NCBI GenBank assembly: GCA_036365515.1
Contig: CM070875.1
Location: 9,898,001 to 9,962,000, forward strand
DNA: 64,000 nucleotides
Direction: 5' to 3'
Source of the DNA: Torymus aiolomorphi
Lineage: Eukaryota > Arthropoda > Insecta > Hymenoptera > Torymidae
Shown here: positions 36,143 through 47,879 of the stretch, piece after piece
How the letters are laid out: every line of letters begins with the position of its first letter
Position numbering within the stretch: the first letter of the stretch is position 1
The notes under the pieces: model-generated
Databases searched by the model: none
What the model saw: the letters and a program-made list of their open reading frames with translations, nothing else
What the model was told of the DNA's origin: nothing
Translations under genes and position numbers: made by a program

Positions 36143-39100
36143 CTAAAAAATAATATCCTCTTTCATTACTCATTTATAAATAAAGTTTTTTAAAATAAAA
36201 AGAAAATTACAGAGTCCTCTCCACAGTATGTTCCGTCAACCGGTGCTGGTAATACATAACGTTCCGTATTATTTAAATCTTCACACCATAGTTTAGCGCA
36301 ATTTCCAACTTGGTCCTAAAAATAATATTTGTTATTATTATTCATCATTTGCCATATATAAAATTAATTATATAAAAATATAAAATAAGAAACTTGATTA
36401 TAAGTGATTTTCGTTTAGATTTTACTATACCTTTGCTGCAGTTGAAAATGGTACTTTTGTCTTACACTGTTCATCCCTACTGGGAATGTTCTCAGGTACA
36501 AATTGCTGATGGTGTGGTATTCCAGCATTTGTATGATTCGCCAGAGCAGGATCAGTAACGCATTTACCATCTTGACAAATCTGTTAAAATAATTCTTTGT
36601 AAGATAACGCCACGGTACAATAAGTGATCCCCAACAAGCGTAAACAGTGTTAGTGAACTACAGTTTCATTATTTACACTTATCGAGTACCACTTACGCAT
36701 ACCCGTTTCGTTGATTATTTGTTGCAACAGGCGTAAGCAATTTGATTTTCGATGCCTGCGCAGTATGAAAAAACGGCTTTTTAAGTTAAAAGAGATATTA
36801 CAGATCGCTTTCCACAATAGGTGCCTTCTACTGGTGGTTCTAATGGATAACGATACTTGTTATTTAAATCTTGACACCATAAAGTAGTGCAATTTCCAAC
36901 TTGGTCCTAAAAATAATAAGTATTATTATCAATTCATCATTTGCCATATGCAAAATTAATTATATAAAAATATAAAATAAAAAACTTGATTACAAATGAT
37001 TTTCATTTAGATTTTAATATACCTTTGCTGCAGTTGTAAATGGTACTGTCTTATTACACTGTTCATCCCTACTGGGAATGTTTCCAGGTACAAATTGTTG
37101 ATTGAATGGTATTCGAGTATATGAATAGTTCGTCAGAGCGGGATCAAGAACGCATGGACCATTTCGGCACATCTGTTAGAATATTTCATTTTTTTTTTCA
37201 TTTTTGCCATATGCAAAATTAATTATATAAAAATATAAAATAAAAAACTTGTATTTTTCGTTTAGATTTTACTATACCTCTGCTGCAGTTGAAAATGCTA
37301 CTGTCTTTTTACACTGTTCATCCCTACTGGGAATGTTTCCAGGTACAAATTGTTGAGGGTGTGGTATTCCAGTATTTGAATGATTCGCCAGAGTTGGATC
37401 AGTAACACATTTACCATCTAGGCAAATCTGTTAAAATAATTCATTGTAGATTATCTTTCGCAATAAACATAAGAAATTTGATTTTTGATGCTTGCGAGTA
37501 TGGGAGAAGTGGTCGATTCTTGTATGTAAACAGATGAGTGTATTGAAAAAATGCTGCTGTTGGATTCGCTGTAGAGCTTATCGAATTTGTGGTATACCAG
37601 TTAGCCGATAATTTTTTCAACGCGTTATGTTTATACATACAAAATAATTTTGATTGTATTCAAAAAGTCTCCCCAACTTTTTAAGTCGATGTGTAAGTTC
37701 ACGTCTAAAATGATGTACAGGTAAACTATGTGCTCGTAACAATGGCCGAAGTATTTAAAATTAATTTCTATCTAATATGCAATATTTCAGAGAACATATC
37801 TTTGGCACCGTCGCCAGTGACCTGACTTACGTTATTATATTACTGTGGTGCAATGGTTATCCCGATGAGGTAACTCGTCAAACTTTGTAGAAAATAGCAG
37901 TTATATGAAGCGACACAACATCAGGGAAATGCTATGTTCCGTGAACAAGTAAATTTTAAAGCAAGAATTGAACACTTCGCGTACACTTTACAGGTCGAAT
38001 ACGCAAACTCTGTACAGTTGGGAAAACTGTTTTAGTATACTTGGATCACGAAGTTTTTAAAAGAAAATTTATATTTACTGATCCTTTTCCGCAATAACTT
38101 CCATCCGCTACTCCAATCAATGCAAGGCGGGGGCTCCGTAGATCTTGACACCACAACCTCAAACAATCATAAACTTGATCCTAAAAGTAATATTTATAAT
38201 GTTTCAAATAATTGATTCTTTAGCGATTCATTGTTTGCAATATTATTTTGTACTTTTACGAGAAAATTAACCCATTAATGCATTTACTTTGCATGAAACT
38301 AGTGTTCACATTTTGGTTCCGACCTTAATGAAAAGCAATATGGCGGTGTTCTTGGGAAAAACTACTGAAAACTCAATAATTTTTTTTTTACTTAATAGTT
38401 CGTACCGAAAATAATTTTTAAATACGAAACAAAGTGGCACAAAATTGTACAAACTTATTGAAATTTCAAAATATGCATTGGAACGTATATGCTATTCAAT
38501 ATGGCAGCCGCAAAATGGCGACTATAGTTTAAAAAATATGAAAACTCTTGTTTTCCGAGAATAATTTTGAAAATGTCCAAGATGTAGCCTTGAATGATTG
38601 TCTGCGATGATAAATGTGAGGCACATAATTAATATCAATCTAGTGATTTCAAGATGGTGGAAGCAATATGGTGCGTCGAGGGGAGTTGAAATTTCACTTT
38701 AATGTCGGAGCAGAAAGTTTTAACACTTGTCAAGAATTTTTAACTTCTTATAGGCTTGTGGATATCGCCGAATATGAATTCATGGTCAACTCTCTCAAAT
38801 CCAAGATGGTGGATTCATATGATGAATGATATATTGAAAAATTAAATGTTTTTCGATATAAAAAATACTAATGTATTCTATGTAGAATTCTGAGAAGAAA
38901 TTATTCTCAGTATTTTTTCGCGTAATTGCGTACTTTGAATATATATATATTACACTCATTCTTTGTTAAATGATCATGAAGCTGTAATAAATAGGATAAA
39001 ATTATTTTTCAAAAGGAATGTTTCAAAATCTTTAGTATGAATCATTAAAATAAATGTGTGTGTGCGTGTGTGCGTGCGTGCGTGCGTGTGTGTGTGTGTA

Positions 39101-39190
39101 ATTTACATCAATACAATTTAGATTATTTACCTTTTGACCATTGAGGGGTGAAATAAAGTATAAAGAAAATATTAAAAGTATTGAAATCAT
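36095..39190 (-). CDS. Secreted protein of ADAMTS-type cysteine-rich modules, no protease domain (8 coding exons)
   Basis: Joined exons 39,190-39,131, 38,180-38,079, 37,427-37,278, 37,172-37,023, 36,906-36,802, 36,580-36,431, 36,315-36,211 and 36,142-36,095 give 289 residues. All introns are GT-AG and phase 0. Residues 1-18 form a signal peptide. Exon type A (34-35 residues, DQV..C..LWC and GTYCG) alternates with type B (50 residues, CxDGKCV and IPSRDEQC). Together B-end, A and B-start match the ADAMTS cysteine-rich module (EQC, LWC, DGT.CG, GKCV). The mature protein has 20 cysteines and several N-glycosylation sequons (NHS, NYS, NKT, NHT, NNT). No HExxH metalloprotease site occurs. It is likely an extracellular binding protein. 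A venom or immune role is inference. Confidence 0.85.
36211..36315 (-). CDS. Exon 7: type A module half (A3)
   Basis: 35 codons, with DQVGNC, KLWCEDL, NNT sequon and VDGTYCG. It differs from A2 at 11 of 35 residues. Donor GTAATT. Confidence 0.85.
36431..36580 (-). CDS. Exon 6: type B module half (B3)
   Basis: 50 codons, with ICQDGKCV, NHT sequon, NIPSRDEQC and STAAK. It is close to B1 in sequence. Acceptor TTTTAACAG, donor GTATAG. Confidence 0.85.
36802..36906 (-). CDS. Exon 5: type A module half (A2)
   Basis: 35 codons, with DQVGNC, TLWCQDL, VEGTYCG. Acceptor ATTTTTAG, donor GTAATA. With B2-end and B3-start it forms a complete six-cysteine module. Confidence 0.85.
37023..37172 (-). CDS. 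Exon 4: type B module half (B2)
   Basis: 50 codons, with MCRNGPCV and NIPSRDEQC. It follows B1 directly. The 105-bp intron between them is a hybrid of the two intron types, so the A exon that should lie between was deleted. Its first half is the most diverged of the B copies. Confidence 0.85.
37278..37427 (-). CDS. Exon 3: type B module half (B1)
   Basis: 50 codons, with ICLDGKCV at the start and NIPSRDEQC then STAAE at the end. Acceptor TTTTAACAG, donor GTATAG. A sequon NHS lies at about codon 16. Confidence 0.85.
38079..38180 (-). CDS. Exon 2: type A module half (A1)
   Basis: 34 codons, with DQVYDC, LRLWC, VADGSYCG. This is the most diverged A copy. Acceptor CTTTTAG, donor GTAAAT. It lacks a preceding B half, so the first module is incomplete. 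Confidence 0.85.
39060..39100. repeat. (TG)n microsatellite in intron 1
   Basis: TGTG/CGTG run just downstream of exon 1 of the secreted-module gene. Confidence 0.85.
39131..39190 (-). CDS. Exon 1: signal peptide
   Basis: ATG at 39,190 with an in-frame TAA five codons upstream. It encodes a hydrophobic leader (MISILLIFSLYF) ending NGQK, followed by the donor GTAAAT. Cleavage after NG is likely. The phase-0 end K joins DQV of the next exon just as AAK joins DQV in later repeats. Confidence 0.75.
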
Positions 39191-39263
39191 TTCGAAGATT
39201 TCAGATTACAAGTTCAATAAAATATTACTTTTTACTTTAATACATACCAACGAGCTCCTATCG

Positions 39264-39270
39264 TTATATA
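39264..39270 (-). promoter_or_regulatory. TATA-like box of the secreted-module gene
   Basis: TATATAA on the minus strand about 75-80 nt upstream of the ATG. It would place a start site near 39,235 and a short 5' leader. Confidence 0.4.
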
Positions 39271-39858
39271 CTTTGTTTTTGAAACATATCTCGTGCTTAA
39301 TTTTTCCTCATTAAAATTAATGTTACAAAAATGCACGTTCGTGTATAAACAAGCTAATTAAGTTTTTACTTATCAATTTATGTGTTTCTACTGTAATATT
39401 GGTTTCAGCTGTTTCCTATTTCACCAATGAATATTCTAGAAATATATCCACCGTTGGTTTTTTTTCTTTGTTAAAATATCGGAAAAAGAAAACAATAGAA
39501 ACATGGAAACAATGGGAACACTTTGGAAACACACAAGCGCGCATAGGAAAAAAATCCATTCAATTTTTAAATTAATATAAAATATTCGAAGTTATTTTGT
39601 AGAAAAAGTGGATAAAAAAATTGTTTCGCCTTGCTTTTTACGATCTTGGAATCATGCTTAGGGGGTCAAAATACACCGAGATACGGTGGTCCAGTCTAAT
39701 GCACAGAATGAATATACATTCAATAATAAATATATTTTTATTAAACCTATGTTCAGTATCTAATTCTGTAAAATAGATGTAATAATCATAAGACTAACTT
39801 GGTAATTAGCTCAACTCATAATAATTGCTTATGTTTTCCACGTATTTTCCATTCGTGT

Positions 39859-40992
39859 ACTTATTAGGAAAAATTATCACGTAGCAATTACGGAACCTCG
39901 AGACAAGTATAGTGCATGTATACGTTAAGTACCTAATAAGTAACCGTCTCCTGATAGACACTGTCATTCAGGCTGCTATCTTCTTTGCCCTAATTCTTAT
40001 ACCCTAACTTGATATAACAAGAACGCTATCAATATGTGACCTCGATCACAAGTGTGCCACTTATAGCAATTCAATTATGGCCTTCTAAAGAACGTGATGT
40101 CAATGCGCCCATCGTCTAAAAAATCATCACTTTTTCGCGGCACACATAAACAACAGTAAATAGGTCTAATCTGGGTATTGCTCTTTTTTCTACACACATT
40201 CTCTTGAACTAAATCTCGGTGAGCCTAACAAAATTCAGAATTATTTTGAAAAAAAAATAACAAAAACTTTTTTAAAAACCACGTTTTTAAAACGGACTAA
40301 AAAGTATAAAATATTTCTCCTAGCCTCATACAGATTGTCCTGAAAATTTGTGATTATGAATTTTGAATAGCTGTGAAAATACTTTTGAGATTTAAAATGA
40401 AAAATGTGGGGGCATGCAATCGATAATTGATGCGCGAATAGTTCACCAAAGTCACTAATAATTTTATTGCACTGCAAATGATGTATATGAACTGTTGTGT
40501 GCGTTTTCTCAACGACAGCTACTCTCTACACTCCTTACTATTAATGATAATTGATGCATGAATAGTTCACCAAAGTCACTAACAATTTTATTGCGCTGCA
40601 AATGATATGAACTGTTGTGTGAGTTTTCTCAACGACAGCTACTCTCTACACTCATATACTATTATCGATTGCATGCGCCCCACGTTTTTCGTTTTAAATC
40701 TTAAAAGCATTTCGTAGCTATTAAAAATTCGTAATCACAAATTTTCAGGATAATCTGATCAGGAAATTATTTTATACTTTTTAGTCCGTTTTAAAAAGCA
40801 CACGCACACATACGCACACACGCACGCACACATTTGGAAACGCAAAATGTAAAAACAATGTATGGAAGTATTCTGCCGTATACGGGCGGTTTCCATACTT
40901 CTACTTATTAGGAAAAATTACCGTGTAGCAACTATGGAGCCTCGAGAGAAGTATAATACATGTATACGTTCATTACGTAACAAGTAACCGTC
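39859..40992. repeat. Pair of 90-bp direct repeats flanking a repeat insertion
   Basis: 39,859-39,948 and 40,902-40,992 are diverged direct copies (ACTTATTAGGAAAAATTA, CCTCGAGA, CATGTATACGTT, AAGTAACCGTC). They bracket the inverted-repeat element at 40,090-40,805. They could be remnants of LTRs or a segmental duplication. No retrotransposon coding sequence lies between them. Confidence 0.6.
40090..40805. mobile_element. Inverted-repeat element with internal tandem duplication
   Basis: Arms of about 140 bp (40,276-40,425 against 40,664-40,803) share AACGGACTAAAAAGTATAAA and GGCATGCAATCGAT-type blocks. Between them a segment of about 125 bp is duplicated in tandem (about 40,415-40,540 and 40,545-40,668). 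The left part matches the repeat at 14,205-14,400. Confidence 0.7.
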
Positions 40993-41400
40993 AAAATCAG
41001 TTTAACATTGAGGACCAGATACTTATCTTTAAAGTCTTGAACAAAATCTATTTTTCTTTCTTTTACCTCTACTACTGGGTACCCTAATTGCCTTTAATGT
41101 GTTATTTTATTTATGAACAATATTGACAAAATATTAAAAAAAGTTTTTTTTTATTTTTTGTTGAAGTAAAATTTTTTCCAATAAATATGTCATCTTATCG
41201 ATTTCTAGTAATTTTTCATTTTCCTAAATAAACTATACTGTAAATCCTAAACTTATTCTAAAACAACGGTTTAATGAAAAACCACACTTTCGAAAGCAAA
41301 GAAGGCTGTAAAAAGTAAAATTTAAATGACGGGATATATTGTAAATAAGAATTTTTCAATACATTTAAGTTTTATTACTAAAATGCTCTCCTTCCATGTC
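40993..41400. other. AT-rich stretch, no gene seen
   Basis: No coding-like ORF or repeat recognised. Confidence 0.5.
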
Positions 41401-41830
41401 GTACCAAATGATAACTGCATTGATGAAAATGTTTCTAAGCCGACTTCTCTTCAGCAATCGTGTCTTGCATAATCGATGCACCGCCTAAGCCGATTGCCGA
41501 TGCGCAGCAGGTCGCCGTCGTCGTCGTCATTACTCGCCTATACTTCCACGACACAAACGTGCTCCGCCTTCTCCCCAATTTTTTGCCTTCATTAAGAAAT
41601 GAGGCGGACGGAGAATGAAGGAGAGACTCGAAATGAAGGAGAACGGAAAAAGGATCTAGTCAGTAAAATGAGGTGAAAGAATTGACATGTGAAGGTGGGC
41701 GGTGGTGATGGGTTTGATTGCAATGACAGAAGTGACAGCAAGGGCAAGTTTTTGTATGATTGGGATGAGGCCTTTAATTTTTAGCGGCGATTGATTTTGG
41801 CAAAGGTCATCTGAGTTCGAGGGATAATGG
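41401..41830. promoter_or_regulatory. GC-rich island with divergent strand skew
   Basis: C-rich left side, (GTC)n patch near 41,515, GA- then GT-rich right side to 41,820. Confidence 0.3.
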
Positions 41831-42639
41831 AATCGAAGATGAAAATTTTTTTTTCATAAAAATAATCTGAATCTTGGAGGTTTTATCATCGACGGATTGA
41901 ATTCATTTCAAGATTATATTTTTTAATTAAAACATTTTTCACGGAATCCTCATTCTTAAATATCAAGATTGAATATTTAATATCGCATTGAGTTCAGCTG
42001 AAAGCGAAAGTAAAGAATATATCTAGGGGAGAAAGGCCAACACAGGCTCGGCTGTGGAAACAAAGGCGAGAGGAGGAACAACTCCGTAAGATTTCATTTA
42101 AAATTATTCGCCAGTGTAACGCAAATACGAAACTTTATCCCCCTTTCAAAATTAAATTCTCCCACTGTTCTGCAGGCGCAACTTCAATAATATTCAAAGA
42201 ATAATTAGACCATCATTAAAGTGTGCTGTTAAGTGAATAGCATTTTAATATACAACTACATTAAAACTTCTATCTCTATGAAAGGGAAAGATAGAAAGAC
42301 TGCTCAAGTTTAATGCTCGAAAATTTGAATGTCATAAATAATAAATATCTTTTATTTTTCTGATACTTATTAAATAATATGAAGATTTGTAATTAAATTG
42401 AAATCTAAACTTATTCACGATTTTCCGAAAAAATTATTTACAATTATAACCCCTGTACTTTTCAACTTAAAATCGTTTGTTTATGATAAAACTAATTCGA
42501 ATGAATAATCCGAGTTCAAATCGAGATAAAACGAAGCATAAAATATTATTACCAATAAAATCATGAACTCAGGCTTTATTCGCTACTATATATATTACCA
42601 ATTCAACAAGATCGAACAGCAAAAAAGAAGAGTACCACA
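41831..42639. other. AT-rich stretch, no gene seen
   Basis: No coding-like ORF or repeat recognised. Confidence 0.5.
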
Positions 42640-43130
42640 TTATAATCCTGAGCCTCCGCAAGCAGAAACCCGAGATCAAACAAATCGACTGCTAACATCG
42701 CGATATCTATGCAATCGAATCAACCCCTCTATATACGACGCCACAAAAGCAGGCGTCAATCCGCCTCTCGACGTTTTATCTCGCCGTTTCCCCACGAGCT
42801 GTATAAAACTCACCCGCGCTCGCACAATGAAGCAATCGCGCCGGAAGCATCCGTCGCATAATGCGCTGGGCCTATAACTCCCCCTCCGTGACTTTTAACA
42901 ACTCGCACGAGAGATATAGCTGCGAGAGATCCTCTCCGGCACTTCGCGAACTTTAGCCGATAGCCGCGGTTTGCGACGCTGAGATTTTGCGGTTGATGTG
43001 TACGTGTAAGTAAGTGTGTGCGAATGAGTTAGTGGTGAGAAAATGGATGTTGGGTCTATTGTTCATTGGTGACGGGAGGATTCTTTTGTGGGTCGCTTGC
43101 TCTAAAGTAAGTGTTAAACGGTAAGGAGAA
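42640..43130. promoter_or_regulatory. GC-rich island with divergent strand skew
   Basis: C/A-rich 42,640-42,880, G/T-rich 42,970-43,130. The 104-codon ORF over its left half has no motif. Confidence 0.3.
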
Positions 43131-43849
43131 GTAGTTTTGTTGTTTAATTGAGTATCTTATAAAATTTTTTATTATAGACGGCGAATTTCGTAAAGAAACA
43201 AGCTAGAGCTCTTTTTTTTGAAAAATATTTTCCTCTGCGCATACGTAACTGGTTTACGAGCGTATAAGAGAACATTGGCGGAGTGCTCTCCGGGGACTTT
43301 TTACGAGCATTCTGCCTGTGACAAGCATTTTTGAAAAAAATATATATCTCCCGTTTTTTCCAAAAATGAAATATAAATGTTTCTATTTTGCGAAGAGGGA
43401 ATGTTTTGCTTTATTTTCCATATTTCTAAAAAAAAAAACACAAATAACGTATATGATAAAACATTCAAAGAACATAATGGACAATGTTATTTGTTTTTTG
43501 AAAATAAGCGAAGCGCAGAATGGGAAAAAGCACTTTTTCATTTTCATTATCTTCACTGACTCTTCGTTTCATTTCACCAGAACAAATAAGTTCCTCGTTA
43601 TATTCTTTTATCTTGCGAAAGTAAAAATCTGGAACTTATTTGAACATTGATAATAGTAAGGATGAATCTTTTAACTGAAGTATCCTCCTTTGTAATACCA
43701 AGAATAAAGCTATATTCTTTTATGTAATAATAAGAACCTTTTAGCCTTTTCTATAAAAAAGATTCAAAATGGATCCTCTATATATATTGCAATACTCAAA
43801 GAATAATTCTCATCGCTTCATTACTTGGCAATCGATATTGCTCGGCCCC
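43131..43849. other. AT-rich stretch, no gene called
   Basis: A 110-codon plus ORF at 43,318-43,650 is Phe/Lys/Ile-rich as expected from AT bias. No splice or domain support. Confidence 0.4.
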
Positions 43850-44320
43850 AAACACCCGCGATGCCTTTGCTCCATTCTCGCTCTCTCGTCACGGCGAGTC
43901 GAAATTATTGGAAAAATTGTAATTTCCGTGCAAACGGGAGGCACACATACACGCACATACAGTGGGAGAAAAGAAGTAAAATCTGTTTTCGCAAAGCGTC
44001 GGTTTCAATTTCCCTGCGCGCACGCGCGCATATCGACTCTTTTATACGTACCCATTTACGTACATATGTATGCGCGAAGATACGCGCGGCTACCTTTTTT
44101 CCTACCGTTGCTTCTCTCAATATTTCTCCCCTATGTCGAACTCAGAGATCGAAAGATAATTTTCGCGCTTCGGGCGCCGACTGACGCAAAAACTGCACGA
44201 GTGACAAAAAATACGTGAACTTTTTTGCGTGAAGTTACGAATCCAATTAAGCTTAGTCGGGTGATTTTAACTTTTTCGTTATCGCAGGGGGCAAAAGGGG
44301 GCACGCGGGAGCTCTCTGTG
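43850..44320. promoter_or_regulatory. GC-rich island with divergent strand skew
   Basis: C-rich left side, CGCGCA near 44,020, G-rich 44,285-44,315. Overlapping ORFs of 119 and 149 codons in two frames look compositional. Confidence 0.3.
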
Positions 44321-44589
44321 AATTTAAAATTAAATTAACAGTAAAAAAGTTGTTTTAATATTACTCGCAGTCATAAATTATGTTCCGCATTTACGAAGTC
44401 GAGAGGTCGTAAAACGTCCAAAAAATTTGTGAGTGTGTGCAGTGACCGTTGATTTGATTTTCAATTTTTAGGATGAAAGTTTTGTGAAACGCTGAACAAG
44501 GTCAAACTACAAATCCAATTTTGTTAAATGTAACATATAGTATAGCCGTTAACTATCAAATACTAAAAAAAAAAAAATCATCCCTCTAC

Positions 44590-44950
44590 ATCGAACCTTT
44601 AATTAACCCACCACCAGTCCCAACCGTTACCCTTTTTCCCCTCCATCCTATCCACCCTCCTCGTCTCTCGCTCCTTTTTCATCACGCGCTGAGCCAAAAG
44701 TCATTAGTGGCTCAAAGGTCATCGGTTCGCCCGCGCGTGAATGCACACACACACACGTTCGCGTTGCTCTTTGACGTTCGGAGCGCGCACGCGCCTGGAA
44801 TATATATGATGGGGAGGGCAAGTGCGTGAATGCATGGATAACGAAGACGCTTCAACGCGCTTTCGGGCTGTGTCTTCGGTTCATTTCGAGGCGATTCTTT
44901 GTCGGGGGAACAAAGTGTGTTGATTAGTTGTTTTGTTGTTGTTGGGCCTC
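44590..44950. promoter_or_regulatory. GC-rich island with divergent strand skew
   Basis: CCACC-rich left side (44,605-44,670), GT-rich right side (44,905-44,950), with a short CA run between. Confidence 0.3.
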
Positions 44951-45719
44951 GTAGTACTCGTGGAACGTGAAACTTTTTTGTATAATACAACAAATATTTT
45001 ACTCGTTTTAAGGATATTGTCTGGATTTTTTTATCTTCTTTGCTAAAATAAGATTGTGTAGCTACAACATATGGAATATTCTTCCAAATGATGGTAATAA
45101 TCTGGGATAATCACCAGCTACCATCAACGTTATGATAGAACTCATTATGATTTGTATATAAGTGCGAAAGTGTTTAAATCGCAGACTAAACTTATTATTA
45201 ATTTATTTTCTTAATTATTTTGTAGACCGAAAAATGTTAAATTGTCTTTACAGTATGTACTTTCTGTCTACAACCGCTAGATAACAATTATTTTGTCAAT
45301 AAAAGAGAAGGTTCGATTTTAAACCGTATTTAGTGTAAATTATAATTAACCTATAATAGCTTTTTAATTCATAGTTAGAGATTAAATGAGCTTGTTTTTA
45401 TTATTTGTATATTAAAATATACTATACAAGTAAATAAATTAATGATCAAACTTTGCATGAGACATAAAGTATATGATTATGAGGGTCGATTAATTTTCCG
45501 CTTTAATTATTCTTTTGAATAGACATATAATAATACTGTTTAACGAGGTCATAATATCGCGTACACTCAAATTCAAATAAAATACCAACAATAATTGCCA
45601 ATAAATATTTTATAATCGCTAGACCTCATTACGCAGATAATATCTCTATCCATTTAACCATACAAAAACTTCGTCCACATGCAACGACAAAATTTGAATC
45701 TCTTTGAATACTAGAACAT
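44951..45719. other. AT-rich stretch, no gene seen
   Basis: No coding-like ORF or repeat recognised. Confidence 0.5.
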
Positions 45720-46510
45720 TATCAATCGCATCACGGAAAACTCCACCATCAACACCACTACGACGCCGCGACAAAGGCGTAACAGCCGAAAGCCGTCGCG
45801 GCGACAATCAATACAATCCCTGAACTTCCTGGTACGCTATACGTGCGTATAGTACCATCTCATACCCGGTGCTCGCGCATCGCCACCAACTCCGACATCT
45901 ACGCGGCGACTCCCTTCAACGGGCCAATTCAACTTGGATACATATACACGGCCGCGTTCTGTGCAACTGTACTCTCCCTCCCTCCCTCTCACACTCTGCA
46001 CGTGAGAAACGCCGACGTGCAGCAGCGTCTGATCGAAGCCGGCCTTGACTACTTGTTTTCACCGCGCGCGCGTGCATAGTCGATTGGCCCGATATGTTTT
46101 CTCCCTCGCTCTCCCCGAAGTTTCAAGGTTCTCGAGAGAGTTTAACGGCTGCGACGGCGACGGGGACGATTGAAAAGGATACGCGCAGAGAGGTCACTTT
46201 TTTGAAAAAAACGAATCGCGCGCGGGCGCGCCACTTAGTTTAACGAGGGCTCGTAAATATATCTATATATAGGAGATGGGAGGGTTAATCGTGACGAATA
46301 GGAAGGTTCTGCTTTCTTCTTCCTTATTTTTTTTGCGTTTGTTCGTTCGTTCGCTGGAGACTTTTCGATCGGTCTTGCGTCTGCTGCGCGCGTTCCGATG
46401 CTTCCGGCTAATGCCACTTGGAAGTGAAAGTGCTTTCTCTTGTTTTTTCGAGGACGAGTTGAGCGTGGAGAAGGAGACAGAGTTGGGGGAGAACTCGCCG
46501 GCGTCGATTT
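45720..46510. promoter_or_regulatory. GC-rich island with divergent strand skew
   Basis: C/A-rich 45,720-45,830, CG-rich core to 46,230, G-rich 46,260-46,510. Confidence 0.35.
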
Positions 46511-46937
46511 CGCGTCTTGCAGGGAATTAAAAAACAAAATTACTTTTTTCGGGAGAGTATTTTACACGTGTTAATATTGTAAGGTAATAATAGTATAATT
46601 ACTTATTTGTTATTCTTATTTTCGTAAATAAACGATTTGATCAAGATACTTCGATGTAGAAACGACAATATTTGTTAATGAAATGAAATAATTGTTTGTT
46701 CTACTTTAAAATTATCTATTAATTGATATGATTTTAATTACTCTGTTACGAATTACTTCTTGCATTTAATTTCCGTCGCAAACAAAATTTGCTTACAGAA
46801 AATTTTCAATATTTTATTAAGTTTTTCACGTTACAATGAACAGTCGAAAAGAATCTTGGAATAATCTTTCACACCTGATTTGGAACGTTATTTATCATCA
46901 TCGTTCAGAATGCCCGCTATTTTCTTTCTAGAAGCTG

Positions 46938-47593
46938 TTAACGTGGCTCCAGCGGTATAGTAGACCTAAAGCTATGAACATTTTTTACAAAAATTCATTT
47001 ACACATTCCAATCTGAAAACTGATATGACAGGAAGCAGAGTTCTTAACATAACGGAAAATATTTTTGTTAGAAAATTTCCAATTTTGCAAAAGTATATTT
47101 TGTTCATTAAAAAAAAATTCAATAAGAAATACAAATCTTTTTTGTTTTTCATTCAATTTTAATTTGCAAGGTCTCATTTTCTTCCTTGTTAAATTTCAGG
47201 GGGAGTCAACGATATCAAAATTGAAAAATTTTCAAAACCTGCAAAGTTATATGCTATTGTTTGTAGATTTGTTATTGAATTTTATAAACAATTACATATA
47301 ACTTTGCAGGTTTTGAAAATTTTTCAATTTTAATATCGTTGACTCCCCCTGAAATTTAACAAGGAAGAAAATGAGACCTTGCAAATTAAAATTGAATGAA
47401 AAACAAAAAGGATTTGTATTTCTTATTGAATTTTTTTTTAATGGACAAAATATACTTTTGCAAAATTGGAAATTTTCTAACAAAAATATTTTCCGTTATG
47501 TTAAGACTGCTTCCTGTCATATCAGTTTTCAGTTTGGAATGTGTAAAAAATGTTCATAGCTTTAGGTCTACTAGACTGCTGGAGCCACCTTAA
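46938..47593. mobile_element. TTAA-flanked long-TIR MITE
   Basis: A palindrome of about 648 bp between TTAA at 46,938-46,941 and 47,590-47,593 (centre near 47,265). The termini are GTGGCTCCAGC, similar to the element at 27,731. Mirrored ORFs in the arms (for example 46,995-47,177 minus and 47,371-47,559 plus) are parts of the repeat. The AT-rich DNA at 46,511-46,937 shows no gene. Confidence 0.85.
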
Positions 47594-47879
47594 AACAAAT
47601 TTTATCTCATCCTTTATAAAAAAAAGCTCTTTTCACTGCATAAAAAATGTAACCTAATAATTTAAAAAAATCTCAAGTAAATACACACGCTATACCTTGC
47701 AAGAAATGAATAAACACGGTTCCGCTATCCCACCCATACAAATGATTTCCTGTTACCCACACATACACGCAAAGTCGCACAGCGCATACTTTTCACCTTT
47801 ATCATTCTTATTCTCAAAAAATGTCCATATATCACATTATTTTTTAACCAAATATCCCCGTGCACTCTAAAAAATTACT

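Noticed and set aside
38300..38830. Possible further A or B exons in intron 1 of the module gene
   Set aside because: I found no LWC, GTYCG, DGKCV or SRDEQC pattern with splice sites on the minus strand there.
43769..44218. 149-codon ORF
   Set aside because: Another 119-codon ORF overlaps it in a different frame, and composition tracks the GC island.
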